A stretch of 35,474 nt of DNA from Candidatus Gastranaerophilales bacterium (GCA_944325635.1 CALVBD010000011.1:1-35474), one strand, 5' to 3'. Counted from the stretch's first letter, positions 9,060 through 16,869 are shown. A program made the numbers and translations. Notes: generated by a model not told the origin, from the sequence alone.

Positions 9060-9315
9060 TCTTTTGAGTTTTGAACAACGAATTCTATATTAATTATTAT
9101 ATTAATAAATATATATATAAATATAATAGTAATAATAAGGACTAATTATTTGTAGAAAACTAACTGTAAATATTGTTATTATTGGTTTTTAGATGTTTAT
9201 AATTTTGTAGAAAAGTATTGAGAGTTTTCTACAGAAAATAAATAAAAATAAAAAATCCTCCAAACGGTGTAGAAAACTAAAACTTTTTCTACAATATTCT
9301 ACAAAGTTTTCTACA
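9060..9315. other. oriC: candidate chromosome replication origin (oriC) with variant DnaA boxes
   Basis: Six exact copies of the 9-mer TTTTCTACA, in both orientations, lie within 165 bases: 9151-9159 (minus), 9206-9214 (minus), 9225-9233 (plus), 9268-9276 (minus), 9285-9293 (plus) and 9307-9315 (plus). A seventh, TATTCTACA, is at 9295-9303. Several extend to AGTTTTCTACA. The 9-mer differs from the E. coli box TTATCCACA at two positions and from the cyanobacterial TTTTCCACA at one. A nearly pure AT stretch (about 9080-9140) beside the boxes would serve as the unwinding element. The cluster lies just upstream of dnaN, as in cyanobacteria. The calling rests on box density and context; a regulatory cluster for dnaN alone is the main alternative. 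Confidence 0.8.
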
Positions 9316-9351
9316 AAAGGCTTGTCAAATTTTTTACATTATAAATAAGGG

Positions 9352-9380
9352 TTGACAAAAATATATTTGTATGATATAAA
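9352..9380 (+). promoter_or_regulatory. sigma70-type promoter without a following gene
   Basis: The -35 is a perfect TTGACA at 9352-9357. A 17-base spacer leads to TATAAA at 9375-9380, with TG at the extended -10 position. Transcription would start near 9387 on the plus strand. The next plus-strand gene is about 400 bases away and a terminator comes first. Confidence 0.7.
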
Positions 9381-9386
9381 GTAGGT

Positions 9387-9435
9387 GGGGTAAATGTATA
9401 TTTATAAGTCTTGTCATACGACGAGACTTTCTTTT
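9387..9435 (+). ncRNA. candidate short RNA beside oriC
   Basis: The stretch lies between the promoter at 9352-9380 and a terminator hairpin whose T tract ends at 9436, giving an RNA of about 50 bases. It has no start codon with a plausible reading frame. About half of it is the terminator stem. It could be a small regulatory RNA, a primer or origin transcript, or simply a transcriptional insulator next to the origin. Confidence 0.4.
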
Positions 9436-9436
9436 T
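9406..9436 (+). terminator. intrinsic terminator of the orphan transcript
   Basis: Arms AAGTCTTGTC (9406-9415) and GACGAGACTT (9420-9429) pair over ten positions with one G-U, around the loop ATAC. TCTTTTT follows. The T tract is on the plus strand only, so it terminates plus-strand transcription. Confidence 0.8.
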
Positions 9437-9501
9437 CGGGAGAGGGGTAAGATAATTTAAGTTAAGGCGTGTTGCGGGAGCATGGTTTGTGCTGTGTGCG
9501 A

Positions 9502-9714
9502 TTATTTATAAATCTCGAGATAAATTTTGTCGGAGACTTGTTGGAGATTTTTAAATTTTTCCTGAATAATCTCTGCGAGGTAATAGAGGTTGCTGGAAGT
9601 TTTTCCGGTTGATAGGTGGTAAGAAATGCAATCCATCATTACTCTGTGTAAGTTATGGATAATTTCTACTTCGTCGAGGAACTTGCTGATGCGCGAGTTA
9701 AAATCTGTATCCAT
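9502..9714 (-). CDS. small helical protein divergent from an HTH regulator
   Basis: This 70-residue protein (MDTDFNSRISKFLDEVEIIH at the start) is predicted all-helical, with no membrane segment. It is unrecognised. AAAAGGAG lies five bases before the ATG at 9714. The gene is divergent from the HTH gene at 9800, and the gap between them holds operator-like repeats. A small protein of similar size at 16870 is likewise divergent from an HTH gene, so the pair may be a regulated module, for example a regulator with a partner or a toxin-antitoxin-like unit. That role is inference. Confidence 0.65.
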   Translation of the reverse strand: MDTDFNSRISKFLDEVEIIHNLHRVMMDCISYHLSTGKTSSNLYYLAEIIQEKFKNLQQVSDKIYLEIYK

Positions 9715-9726
9715 TTTTACTCCTTT

Positions 9727-9756
9727 TGGATATTTTAATATCTATATTGGATATTA
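9727..9756. promoter_or_regulatory. operator-like repeats between divergent genes
   Basis: TTGGATATT occurs at 9727-9735 and again at 9748-9756, 21 bases apart (two helical turns). The first copy overlaps a perfect inverted repeat, GATATT-TT-AATATC, at 9729-9742. These lie between the small-protein start and the HTH promoter, where an XRE-family regulator would normally bind. Confidence 0.5.
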
Positions 9757-9775
9757 TTATTCATAGATGAGTTTT

Positions 9776-9794
9776 TGTCAAGATTGTATAATAA
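9776..9794 (+). promoter_or_regulatory. HTH gene promoter, probably leaderless
   Basis: TATAAT at 9787-9792 lies seven bases before the ATG at 9800. The 19-base block TGTCAAGATTGTATAATAA matches the block before the second HTH gene (16774-16792, minus) at 17 of 19 positions. No good -35 is visible at 17 bases, so the conserved TGTCAAGA may be a regulatory element. Confidence 0.55.
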
Positions 9795-9799
9795 ATATT

Positions 9800-10024
9800 A
9801 TGCGAGATAAAGATATTATAAAAAAGATTGGTAATAATTTGAGAGCAGAGCGGAATCGGTTGGGCTTGTCTCAAGATGAACTTGCTGAAAAAACCGGCTT
9901 ACAAAGAGAGCATATCAGTAAAATTGAACGCGGTATTATTGATATGAGGGTTTCTGCGACTCTCGTACCTATCCTGAAAGCCTTAAATCTAAAGTTTGAA
10001 AAACTATACGAATTTGATGAATAA
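9800..10024 (+). CDS. XRE-family HTH transcriptional regulator
   Basis: This 74-residue protein is almost wholly one Cro/C1-type helix-turn-helix domain. The turn reads LSQDELAEKTGLQREHISKIERG, with the usual Q-x-x-L-A and the I-x-x-I-E-R-G end of the recognition helix. The ATG at 9800 is preferred over the upstream ATG at 9767 because a TATAAT box lies between them, seven bases before 9800, and because the start M-R-D-K-D suits the family. It probably binds the repeats at 9727-9756 and controls itself and the divergent small gene. It is closed by a terminator shared with rpoD. Confidence 0.85.
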   Translation: MRDKDIIKKIGNNLRAERNRLGLSQDELAEKTGLQREHISKIERGIIDMRVSATLVPILKALNLKFEKLYEFDE

Positions 10025-10054
10025 AAAAAGCCCCCAATCGGGAGCTTTTTTATT
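10024..10054. terminator. bidirectional terminator between HTH gene and rpoD
   Basis: Arms AAAAAAGCCCCC (10024-10035) and GGGAGCTTTTTT (10040-10051) pair over 12 positions with one mismatch, around AATC. The A and T runs allow termination in both directions, for the HTH gene on the plus strand and for dnaG-rpoD on the minus strand. Confidence 0.85.
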
Positions 10055-10104
10055 TTTAATTATTTTTACCTGTATTTATTATCAGGGTAATGTGCCTCAG
10101 GCAC

Positions 10105-11205
10105 TTATGATTCTACGTATTCTCTTAAGCGTTTGCTTCTGTTCGGGTGGCGAAGTTTTCTCAGAGCTTTTGCTTCGATTTGTCTGATACGTTCACGAGT
10201 TACACCGAACAACTGGCCTACTTCTTCTAAAGTTCTCTGACGTCCGTCGTCCATTCCGAAACGTAATCTCAATACGTCGCGTTCTCTCGGAGAAAGTGTG
10301 CAGAGTACTTCTGCAAGGTCTTCTCTCAAAAGTTCTGAAGCAACTGTTTTGATAGGAGCATCAGCTTCTTTATCTTCAATAAAATCGCCTAAACGTGAAT
10401 CTTCTTCTTTACCTATCGGTGTTTCCAATGATAACGGTTCCTGTGCGATTTTAATGATTTCGCGGAGTTTCGGGATAGAAACATTCATCTCTATTGCAAG
10501 TTCGTCCTCGGTAGGTTTTCTTGAAAGTTCCTGTGCAAGACGTCTTGTAACTTTTTTCAACTTATTAATTGTTTCTACCATGTGGACAGGTATACGAATT
10601 GTACGAGCCTGATCCGCAATAGCTCTTGTTATTGCCTGTCTTATCCACCATGTTGCATAAGTGGAGAATTTGAAGCCTCTTTCGTGGTCAAACTTTTCCG
10701 CTGCACGGATAAGACCGAGATTGCCTTCCTGAATTAAGTCTAAAAACAGCATTCCGCGTCCTACGTATTTTTTAGCAATACTTACTACTAAACGCAGGTT
10801 TGCCTGAACTAACTTCCTTTTTGCAATTGCGCCCGGAGTTCCGCCTTCAAGAATTTTTCTTGCAAGTTCGATTTCTTCGTTTGCGGAGAGAAGTTTAATT
10901 CTTCCGATTTCGCGTAAATACAATCTGACAGGGTCATCAACAGCTATTCCTTTAGGGAGTTCCATATCGTTTGAAGAATCTTCTTCTGTTGAATTCATCA
11001 TATAGATGTCATCAAGATTTATTTTTCCGCCCATTTTTTCGGTAACAATATCTTCGATATTGTCGGTGCTGATGTCCATATTCATGTAATTTACACTGTC
11101 AGCATCGCCGTCTAATGAGCCATCCTCGTCTATATCTTGTAAATCCAAATTCTCTTCATCGAGAACACTTATAACTGAGGAGCCTGGTTGTCTTTTTTTA
11201 GTCAT
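10105..11205 (-). CDS. rpoD: primary RNA polymerase sigma factor (sigma70/RpoD)
   Basis: This is the housekeeping sigma factor, at 366 residues. Region 1.2 starts at [14 protein letters not shown]. Region 2 is complete, including [30 protein letters not shown] and the -10-reading [17 protein letters not shown]. Region 3 has [14 protein letters not shown]. Region 4.2 has [20 protein letters not shown], which reads the -35. The N-terminal 90 residues are strongly acidic and low in complexity, a shortened stand-in for region 1.1. The start overlaps the end of dnaG by eight bases, so translation is probably coupled. The dnaG-rpoD order is the classical macromolecular-synthesis arrangement, without rpsU here. 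Confidence 0.96.
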   Translation of the reverse strand: MTKKRQPGSSVISVLDEENLDLQDIDEDGSLDGDADSVNYMNMDISTDNIEDIVTEKMGGKINLDDIYMMNSTEEDSSNDMELPKGIAVDDPVRLYLREIGRIKLLSANEEIELARKILEGGTPGAIAKRKLVQANLRLVVSIAKKYVGRGMLFLDLIQEGNLGLIRAAEKFDHERGFKFSTYATWWIRQAITRAIADQARTIRIPVHMVETINKLKKVTRRLAQELSRKPTEDELAIEMNVSIPKLREIIKIAQEPLSLETPIGKEEDSRLGDFIEDKEADAPIKTVASELLREDLAEVLCTLSPRERDVLRLRFGMDDGRQRTLEEVGQLFGVTRERIRQIEAKALRKLRHPNRSKRLREYVES

Positions 11206-13093
11206 TCATTTTCTCCAATTTAAGTTTATTATTTATCTTATCTCTAAGCTGCATTTGAAGTTTTAGGGCTTCTGTATCGTCTTCATCTGCATTTTTATAT
11301 AATTTTCGCATTTTTTCTTTTTCGTCTTCCCACTGACAACGTTTTATTCTTGCAATATTTTCTTCTATCACACATTTAAAGTCATCGGGTTTCAGATTTG
11401 TAAATGTTTCGGAAATACTTATTAAGTCTGTCAAAACATTCTGTATTTCAGGCTTTTCAACGTATTCCGTATACAATTGCTCAATTAATTCCTTTACATT
11501 ATTTACGGTACAAATTAATTTGTCAATTGTAGATTTTACATTTATTAATGTTTCATCTGTAATGTACGAATTGTCAATCATTTCATTGATTTGGGCAAAT
11601 GTTAAGTGATTGTCGGGTACAAAAAAAACACTCAATAAATTTTTTTGCGCTTTTTGAGAAATTGTTAACGTTTTCGTAACAATTTTTTTTATTTCGCGGT
11701 CTTCATTCTGTGAGAAAACCTGACTATTTTGTATCTTTCGAATTTCAGCAGCGAGTGCATTTTCATCTATTCCTACGGCATCTGCCACCATTTTGGTGTA
11801 TTCTGCACGAATAATTGCGTTATTTATTTCCATTAATACAGGAAGCACAAGTTTTATAAACTTTGTTTTTTCCTGTGGTGTTTTGTAGTTGTGGCGTTCT
11901 TTCAGGAGGTTATTTATCTGAAAATCAATTAAAAGCGGAGCTTTTTTGACAAAATCCTTGTAACTTTCTGCGCCGACTGTTCTGATAAATTCATCAGGGT
12001 CTTTGCCTTCCGGAGGAGCAATTACGCGGATTTCGCAGGAGTACTTGTCGTCTGCGGCAGAGATGTAGCTTTCGTCAAACTGTTTTATGTTTCCAAGTCC
12101 TTCGAAGGCTTCTTTAATTATAGTGGCGCCTCTTTCTGTGGCTTTTTGACCTGCTGAGTCAGTATCAAAGGAAAGATATATTCTTCTTGATTTTGTGTAG
12201 CGCGATAAAAGTTTGACGTGGTCTGATGTTAAAGCTGTTCCGCAGGAGGCCACTGCATTTCCTATTCCGTGTGCCTGTGCGGAAATTACATCAAAATATC
12301 CTTCCATCAAGATTACGCCGTCCTCTTCTTTTATTGCGTCTTTTGCTGTATAAAGTCCGTAGAGAAGCTTACTTTTATTATATATTATTGAATCAGAAGA
12401 GTTCAGATATTTAGGGCTTTGTTCTTTTTCCAGTGCACGCGCACCGAATGCAACGTAATCTCCGATTTCGTTTTGAATAGGGATAATCACACGGTTTCTG
12501 AAACGGTCGATGTAGCCTTCACGTCCCATTATAACGAGTCCTGCTTTTTCGAGAACTTCATCTGAAAAGTCTTTTTTTAATACATCATATAATGTAGTGT
12601 ATGCTTTCGGTGCAATACCGAGTGTAAATTTTTTCATTATTTCCTGAGAAATGCTTCTTGATTTCAAATATTCAAGAGCAGCATCAGCTTCGCGGGATGT
12701 TTTATTGACCAGAAGATCATGATAGAATTCGGCAGCTTTTTGACATGCCGTCATCATCTGATCCTTCAAGTCTTTTGAACCGTTGTTTCGTTGAAAACTT
12801 TCTGGCATTTCAAGGTTGAATCTTTTTGCGAGATCTTTAATAAGATCCACAAATTCAATGCCTTTGGTCTGCATAATAAATCTCAAAGCATCTCCGCCGG
12901 CACCGCAGCCGAAGCATTTGTAAATTCCAAGCTGAGGGTTCACTGAAAACGACGGAGTTTTTTCTTTATGAAAAGGGCATAAACCCCAGTAATGCGTTCC
13001 GTTTTTCTTCAGTATAACCTGCTCGGATACAACTTCTACAATATCAAGTCTGTTTTTTATTTCAGCTACTAATTCTTCTAATGTTTTAGCCAT
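11198..13093 (-). CDS. dnaG: DNA primase
   Basis: DnaG makes RNA primers at the replication fork. The N-terminal zinc domain has [11 protein letters not shown] (Cys39, His42) and KCFGCGAGG (Cys60, Cys63). The RNA polymerase core includes [22 protein letters not shown]. The TOPRIM part has [14 protein letters not shown] and the metal-binding [13 protein letters not shown]. The C-terminal helical region (about residues 440-631) is less conserved and would bind the helicase. At 631 residues it is of normal length. The start is ATG at 13093 with GGTGG upstream. It precedes and overlaps rpoD. Confidence 0.97.
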   Translation of the reverse strand: MAKTLEELVAEIKNRLDIVEVVSEQVILKKNGTHYWGLCPFHKEKTPSFSVNPQLGIYKCFGCGAGGDALRFIMQTKGIEFVDLIKDLAKRFNLEMPESFQRNNGSKDLKDQMMTACQKAAEFYHDLLVNKTSREADAALEYLKSRSISQEIMKKFTLGIAPKAYTTLYDVLKKDFSDEVLEKAGLVIMGREGYIDRFRNRVIIPIQNEIGDYVAFGARALEKEQSPKYLNSSDSIIYNKSKLLYGLYTAKDAIKEEDGVILMEGYFDVISAQAHGIGNAVASCGTALTSDHVKLLSRYTKSRRIYLSFDTDSAGQKATERGATIIKEAFEGLGNIKQFDESYISAADDKYSCEIRVIAPPEGKDPDEFIRTVGAESYKDFVKKAPLLIDFQINNLLKERHNYKTPQEKTKFIKLVLPVLMEINNAIIRAEYTKMVADAVGIDENALAAEIRKIQNSQVFSQNEDREIKKIVTKTLTISQKAQKNLLSVFFVPDNHLTFAQINEMIDNSYITDETLINVKSTIDKLICTVNNVKELIEQLYTEYVEKPEIQNVLTDLISISETFTNLKPDDFKCVIEENIARIKRCQWEDEKEKMRKLYKNADEDDTEALKLQMQLRDKINNKLKLEKMND

Positions 13094-13233
13094 AGTTCCA
13101 CCGATAATTATATATTATCATCAATAAATTTATAATCAAAATGCATATCCGAAAAATATACCCGATAGGGCAATTGTATATCGAAAATTATTGAATATGA
13201 TTATTTTATTGTGCTAACCAATGGGAAAAGTAT

Positions 13234-14616
13234 ATGTATAAAAATGTTTTGTTTTTGGATAGGGTTGAGGATTTTGAGAAACAAAAAGATATTACATCAA
13301 AAGAGTTATGTATTATAAAAACAGATTTTAAAAACCTTTCTCCGCTTAAAAAGATTACAGCAACATATCCTGATATGGAAATCTGGCTGACAGGCGAAAA
13401 TATTACGAGGGAAAAAGTTATTCTTGCAAATAAATACGAAATAAAAAATGTTCTGCCTTATCCTTTTGATAATAAACCCATAGACGACTTTTTTAAACGA
13501 AAATATAAAAATTCTGCCATTGCTGTTACTGAAGAAATTCCTTCGTGGATAAAGGGAATGAAGGTTATGGTTGTTGATGACAATAAAATGAACGTGGAGC
13601 TTCTTGAAGAAACTCTTTCCGGTACAGGACTTGATATTACTTCTTTTACAAACCCGTTTGATGCTGAGCATGCCGTTATGAGAGAAAAATTCGATTTGTT
13701 TCTGCTTGATGTTATGATGCCCGATATGTCAGGATTTGAACTTGGTGAAATTATTAAAAATTCTACACTTAATTCTAAATCTCTGATGATGTTTATATCT
13801 GCGCTTTCTGATTCGGAGAATAAAATTACCGGATACAATCTTGGTTCTGTTGCATATATTGAAAAACCGTTTGATGTGGATGTTGTTCGTTCGCAAATAA
13901 TAAATGCTCTGAAAACTAAACAGCTAAATGATGCTATGAATGATACAAAAGAATCTTTTCTCACTATGGTTGCGCATGATTTGAAGTCTCCCGTGAATTC
14001 CGAAATTATGGCGCTTGAACTTTTGTTGAAGAATTTTAATCTTGCAAAAGATGAATATAAAGAAAGTATTATAACCGATATCCTCGGTGCCACAAAGTAT
14101 ATGAAAAATTTGCTGGAGAATATTCTTAATAAATATAAGTATGATAACAACAAGTATTTTTTATCAAAAGAATTAGCCTCTATAAAGTCGCTCATCGAGG
14201 AGAGTATTGAAGAAACAAAATACATTATGATGATGAAAAACCAGAGAATACATCTTACAAACAGACTAAAGACAAAAAAGATAGCGGTTGATTTTCTTGA
14301 AATAAAACGTGTTGTGCATAATCTTTTGACAAATGCTATGGAATATGCACCGAAAAATTCCCTCATAGAAATCGACTTGTCGGAGAATAAGAACTACATT
14401 GTTTTTTCAATAAAAAATGAAAACAGAGGAATTCTTATCAAAAATCCTGACGAATTGTTTGACAAATTTATCTCACGGGCAAAAGAAAATAAGAAAATCA
14501 GTTCAGGACTCGGACTTTATATTGCCAAAAGGATTATCCTGTCTCACAACGGCACGATTAAAGTTGATGTAAAAGATCCTAAATATGTACGTTTTATATT
14601 TACATTACCAAAGTAA
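13234..14616 (+). CDS. receiver-histidine kinase with an extra N-terminal pseudo-receiver
   Basis: This 460-residue protein has no membrane segment. Residues 1-95 fold like a receiver, but the phospho-acceptor Asp is missing (WLTGE) and the usual K-P-F is YPF, so it is a pseudo-receiver. Residues 108-228 form a full receiver: acidic pair VDD at 115-116, phospho-Asp159 in LLDVMMPD, and Lys211 in EKPF. A kinase module follows: H-box TMVAHDLKSPVN (His248), N-box HNLLTNAMEYAP (residues 362-373) and G2 box SSGLGLYIAK (424-432). The G1 box reads NENRGI instead of D-x-G-x-G, so ATP binding may be altered. It is cytoplasmic, and the order receiver-then-kinase suggests it relays a signal from another kinase. 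No cognate regulator is adjacent. Confidence 0.85.
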   Translation: MYKNVLFLDRVEDFEKQKDITSKELCIIKTDFKNLSPLKKITATYPDMEIWLTGENITREKVILANKYEIKNVLPYPFDNKPIDDFFKRKYKNSAIAVTEEIPSWIKGMKVMVVDDNKMNVELLEETLSGTGLDITSFTNPFDAEHAVMREKFDLFLLDVMMPDMSGFELGEIIKNSTLNSKSLMMFISALSDSENKITGYNLGSVAYIEKPFDVDVVRSQIINALKTKQLNDAMNDTKESFLTMVAHDLKSPVNSEIMALELLLKNFNLAKDEYKESIITDILGATKYMKNLLENILNKYKYDNNKYFLSKELASIKSLIEESIEETKYIMMMKNQRIHLTNRLKTKKIAVDFLEIKRVVHNLLTNAMEYAPKNSLIEIDLSENKNYIVFSIKNENRGILIKNPDELFDKFISRAKENKKISSGLGLYIAKRIILSHNGTIKVDVKDPKYVRFIFTLPK

Positions 14617-14659
14617 TAAAATAATTCAAATAATGCATTAAAAATATTAAAAATCATTA

Positions 14660-14671
14660 TATAATCGCACT
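14660..14671 (+). promoter_or_regulatory. -10 box of the XerD-like gene, six bases from the ATG
   Basis: TATAAT at 14660-14665 is followed by six bases and then the ATG at 14672. Transcription would begin at or next to the start codon, giving a leaderless mRNA. The -35 is weak, and no ribosome binding site is visible. Confidence 0.5.
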
Positions 14672-15553
14672 ATGGACGTACAGAATCTATCTGAATACTT
14701 AGAGTTTTTGGAAATTGAAAAAGGACTCTCCAAAAACACAATAGAGGCTTACCGCCGTGATTTGGGCGGGTTTCTGGCTTTTTGTGAATACCGCGGAATT
14801 GAAGATGTAAACTCCGTTAAAAGAACAGATATTAATACATACGTCCTTAAGCTTCATGATGAAAAACTTACTCCGACAACAGTTGTGAGAAAAATAGCAT
14901 CGCTTCGCGGATATTTTAAATGGCTATGCGCAAACGAATACTGTAAGTCCGATCCCACTCTTACTCTTGAACAGCCTAAACTTCCGAAAAGACTTCCGAA
15001 AGTTATGACAATTAAAGAAATTGAAGAAATTCTTGCTCAAAATCTTGATGAACTTCATACGGTTGTTCTGGAACTCCTCTACGGCTGCGGTTTAAGGGTC
15101 TCAGAATTATCGAATATAGAAATTAATGATATCGATATTAAGTCAAAATATCTTCAATGTATGGGCAAAGGGTCAAAGGAAAGAATTGTACCCATAGGGA
15201 AAAAAGCCGTTGCGGCATTGAAAAAATACATTCCTGTCAGGGATTACAATTTGAAAAAAAATAATATAGTAACCAAAAAACTTCTTGTAAACGAACACGG
15301 CAGGATTTTAACACGACAGGATATATATACATTCATACATGCTCAGGGAGATAAAATTCACAAGCACATTTCCCCGCATACTTTAAGACACAGTTTTGCA
15401 ACGCATCTTCTTGAAAACGGTGCAGATTTGAGGGTTGTACAAGAACTTCTCGGTCACAGCGATGTTTCGACAACCCAGTTATATACACATGTAAGTAAAA
15501 AACGCCTGAAAGAGGTTTACTTTGCCATAAATGGAAGCGGAGGCGCCGCATAA
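14672..15553 (+). CDS. tyrosine recombinase, XerD-like
   Basis: This 293-residue Xer recombinase has the SAM-like N-terminal DNA-binding domain (residues 1-85, EKGLSKNTIEAYRRDL) and a complete catalytic domain. The catalytic residues are Arg142 (GLRVSEL), Lys168/Lys166 region (GKGSKER), His236 and Arg239 (HTLRH), His262 (LGHSD) and the nucleophile Tyr271 (TQLYTHV). The GHSDVSTTQ segment is nearer to XerD than XerC. It would work with the XerC-like protein at 17067 to resolve chromosome dimers at dif. Its stop codon is immediately followed by the start of the BioD-like gene, so the two are co-transcribed. Confidence 0.88.
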   Translation: MDVQNLSEYLEFLEIEKGLSKNTIEAYRRDLGGFLAFCEYRGIEDVNSVKRTDINTYVLKLHDEKLTPTTVVRKIASLRGYFKWLCANEYCKSDPTLTLEQPKLPKRLPKVMTIKEIEEILAQNLDELHTVVLELLYGCGLRVSELSNIEINDIDIKSKYLQCMGKGSKERIVPIGKKAVAALKKYIPVRDYNLKKNNIVTKKLLVNEHGRILTRQDIYTFIHAQGDKIHKHISPHTLRHSFATHLLENGADLRVVQELLGHSDVSTTQLYTHVSKKRLKEVYFAINGSGGAA

Positions 15554-16273
15554 ATGCTTCAACTGTTTGTCACAGGCGTAAAACCAAATTCGGGAAAAAC
15601 TTTTGTAACAGCCGGGCTTGCTGCGACAATGCAAAGTCTCGGTTATACCTCGGCCGTCTATCTTCCCGTTCAAACAGGTGCTGTCGAGCGAAACGGATAT
15701 ATTCAGGCTCCTGATCTGGTTTATATTAAAAATACTGATGAAAATATCAAAACATATTGCAGTTATCTTTTGAAAAGTACGGATTTACCTCTGTTTGCAG
15801 CAGCTGCCGAGGAAGTTTTGATTGAAAAAGACATAATTTTCGAGGATTATTTGAGCATATCCGAAAGATACGAATGCTTTATCGTAAACGGTGTGAGCGG
15901 ACTTTCAACGCCTCTAGGCAAAAATTTTTTAGAAGAGGATTTGATAAAAATTCTTGATATCCCGCTTTTGATTGTTGCTTCCCCGCTGGAGTCCTCTTTT
16001 AACGAGATTTTATTAACCATTAATAATGCTCTTTCAAAAAATATAAATCTGCGCGGAGTTATATTAAACGACTGTCCTTTTAAAACAGGCGATATAAATA
16101 TAAAGAACCTGCCGAGGATGATAGAAGAATATTCAAACACGCGCGTACTCGGGATTATCCCTCATATTCACGATATGAGGAAATTTAAGCCCGAGGATTT
16201 GATTACGGCAATTCTGACAGGCGTAGATATAGAAAGCGTTTTTGATGTAAAAATAGCTAAACTTAGAATGTAA
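15554..16273 (+). CDS. dethiobiotin synthetase-like ATPase (BioD family, altered active site)
   Basis: The fold and length (239 residues) match BioD, which closes the ureido ring of dethiobiotin using ATP. The P-loop is GVKPNSGKT (residues 8-16). PVQTG (38-42), an Asp in APDLV, TPLG and LND are at BioD positions. Two important residues differ. Leu37 stands where E. coli BioD has Lys37 in YKPV, and Asn112 in VNGVSG stands where the family has the Mg-binding Glu of VEGAGG. Either this is a divergent working BioD or a relative with another substrate, such as the BioD-like domain attached to some phosphotransacetylases. It starts directly after the XerD-like stop. The distant bioB (1718) makes a biotin role reasonable but unproven. 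Confidence 0.65.
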   Translation: MLQLFVTGVKPNSGKTFVTAGLAATMQSLGYTSAVYLPVQTGAVERNGYIQAPDLVYIKNTDENIKTYCSYLLKSTDLPLFAAAAEEVLIEKDIIFEDYLSISERYECFIVNGVSGLSTPLGKNFLEEDLIKILDIPLLIVASPLESSFNEILLTINNALSKNINLRGVILNDCPFKTGDINIKNLPRMIEEYSNTRVLGIIPHIHDMRKFKPEDLITAILTGVDIESVFDVKIAKLRM

Positions 16274-16358
16274 ACGAATGTAAAAGTATATAAAAGTTAT
16301 ATATATAAAAAGTCAATTTTTACGAGGAAAAGTTTTTTATAAAAATAGAGGTATTTTT

Positions 16359-16532
16359 ATGGACGATAAAAAAGAGAGAAAGTTAACAGTAATAGAGCAG
16401 ACAGAAGAAGCTGTACAGCAGTCCGATAAAATTGTTAAATCTCATCATACAAATCCTATAATGAAAAAACTTGCGGCGTTTCATTTGGAAAAGGCGTCTA
16501 AATTTACCGTAAAAGACCTTTTTAAAAAATAG
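16359..16532 (+). CDS. 57-residue basic protein, unknown
   Basis: This short gene begins with an ATG at 16359, with GAGG eight bases upstream, and ends at TAG (16530-16532). It encodes MDDKKERKLTVIEQTEEA and continues to a C-terminus rich in Lys and hydrophobic residues (EKASKFTVKDLFKK). It is charged, has no membrane segment, and is not recognised. The gap of 85 bases after the BioD-like gene and the ribosome binding site support it as a real small gene. It converges with the HTH gene at 16548, leaving only 15 bases between stops. Confidence 0.55.
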   Translation: MDDKKERKLTVIEQTEEAVQQSDKIVKSHHTNPIMKKLAAFHLEKASKFTVKDLFKK

Positions 16533-16547
16533 ATTGCAGAAATTTTA

Positions 16548-16769
16548 TTAATCAAAATTTAATAAATCACAAAGCTTAACACCAAGACCATCAGCTATTT
16601 TTGCAAGAGTTTCAAGAGAAGGAGAGTTTGATTCTCTTTCGATGGTTCCAACTGTTAATAAGCTTACGTCAGATAAAGCTGCGAGTTTTTCTTGTGAAAT
16701 ATTTCTCTTCGCCCGCTCTGTTCTTAGTTTAGCTGCCAGTTTGCTTCGTAAGTTATTCTGATTGTCCAT
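16548..16769 (-). CDS. XRE-family HTH transcriptional regulator (second copy of the module)
   Basis: This 73-residue protein is a single Cro/C1-type helix-turn-helix domain: ISQEKLAALSDVSLLTVGTI is the HTH, followed by ERESNSPSLETLAKIADGL, the standard tail of the family. The ATG at 16769 is chosen because a TATAAT box lies six bases upstream of it, in the same 19-base promoter context as the HTH gene at 9800. A longer reading back to 16850 is open but would begin inside the promoter. It is divergent from the small gene at 16870, with a strong inverted repeat between them. Confidence 0.85.
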   Translation of the reverse strand: MDNQNNLRSKLAAKLRTERAKRNISQEKLAALSDVSLLTVGTIERESNSPSLETLAKIADGLGVKLCDLLNFD

Positions 16770-16773
16770 TTTT

Positions 16774-16792
16774 TTATTATATAGTCTTGACA
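16774..16792 (-). promoter_or_regulatory. HTH gene promoter, probably leaderless
   Basis: On the minus strand the block reads TGTCAAGACTATATAATAA, 17 of 19 identical to the block at 9776-9794. The -10 TATAAT (16781-16776) ends six bases before the ATG at 16769. The -35 is weak. Confidence 0.55.
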
Positions 16793-16812
16793 GAAAATTT
16801 ACTATATTATAT

Positions 16813-16829
16813 CTTATATAATATATAAG
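16813..16829. promoter_or_regulatory. 17-bp inverted repeat, probable operator
   Basis: Arms CTTATATA (16813-16820) and TATATAAG (16822-16829) are perfect around a central A. The site lies between the divergent HTH gene and the small gene at 16870, in the place expected for the HTH protein's operator. It also contains -10-like sequences. Confidence 0.5.
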
Positions 16830-16869
16830 AAATATTATACATTTTATCAATTAAAGGAGATAATTATGA

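Noticed and set aside
9767-9799. Upstream ATG extending the HTH protein by 11 residues
   Set aside because: A TATAAT box lies inside this stretch seven bases before the second ATG, so transcripts would begin after the upstream ATG.
10092-10104. GTGCCT-C-AGGCAC palindrome immediately after the rpoD stop, resembling a block near 35367
   Set aside because: The stem is only six bases, no T tract follows, and a better terminator lies at 10024-10054. The match to the right edge is short and may be chance.
13458-14366. Long antisense reading frame (302 codons) on the minus strand inside the histidine kinase gene
   Set aside because: The plus-strand frame has clear receiver and kinase motifs; the antisense frame has a low-complexity Ser/Phe-rich composition and no ribosome binding site.
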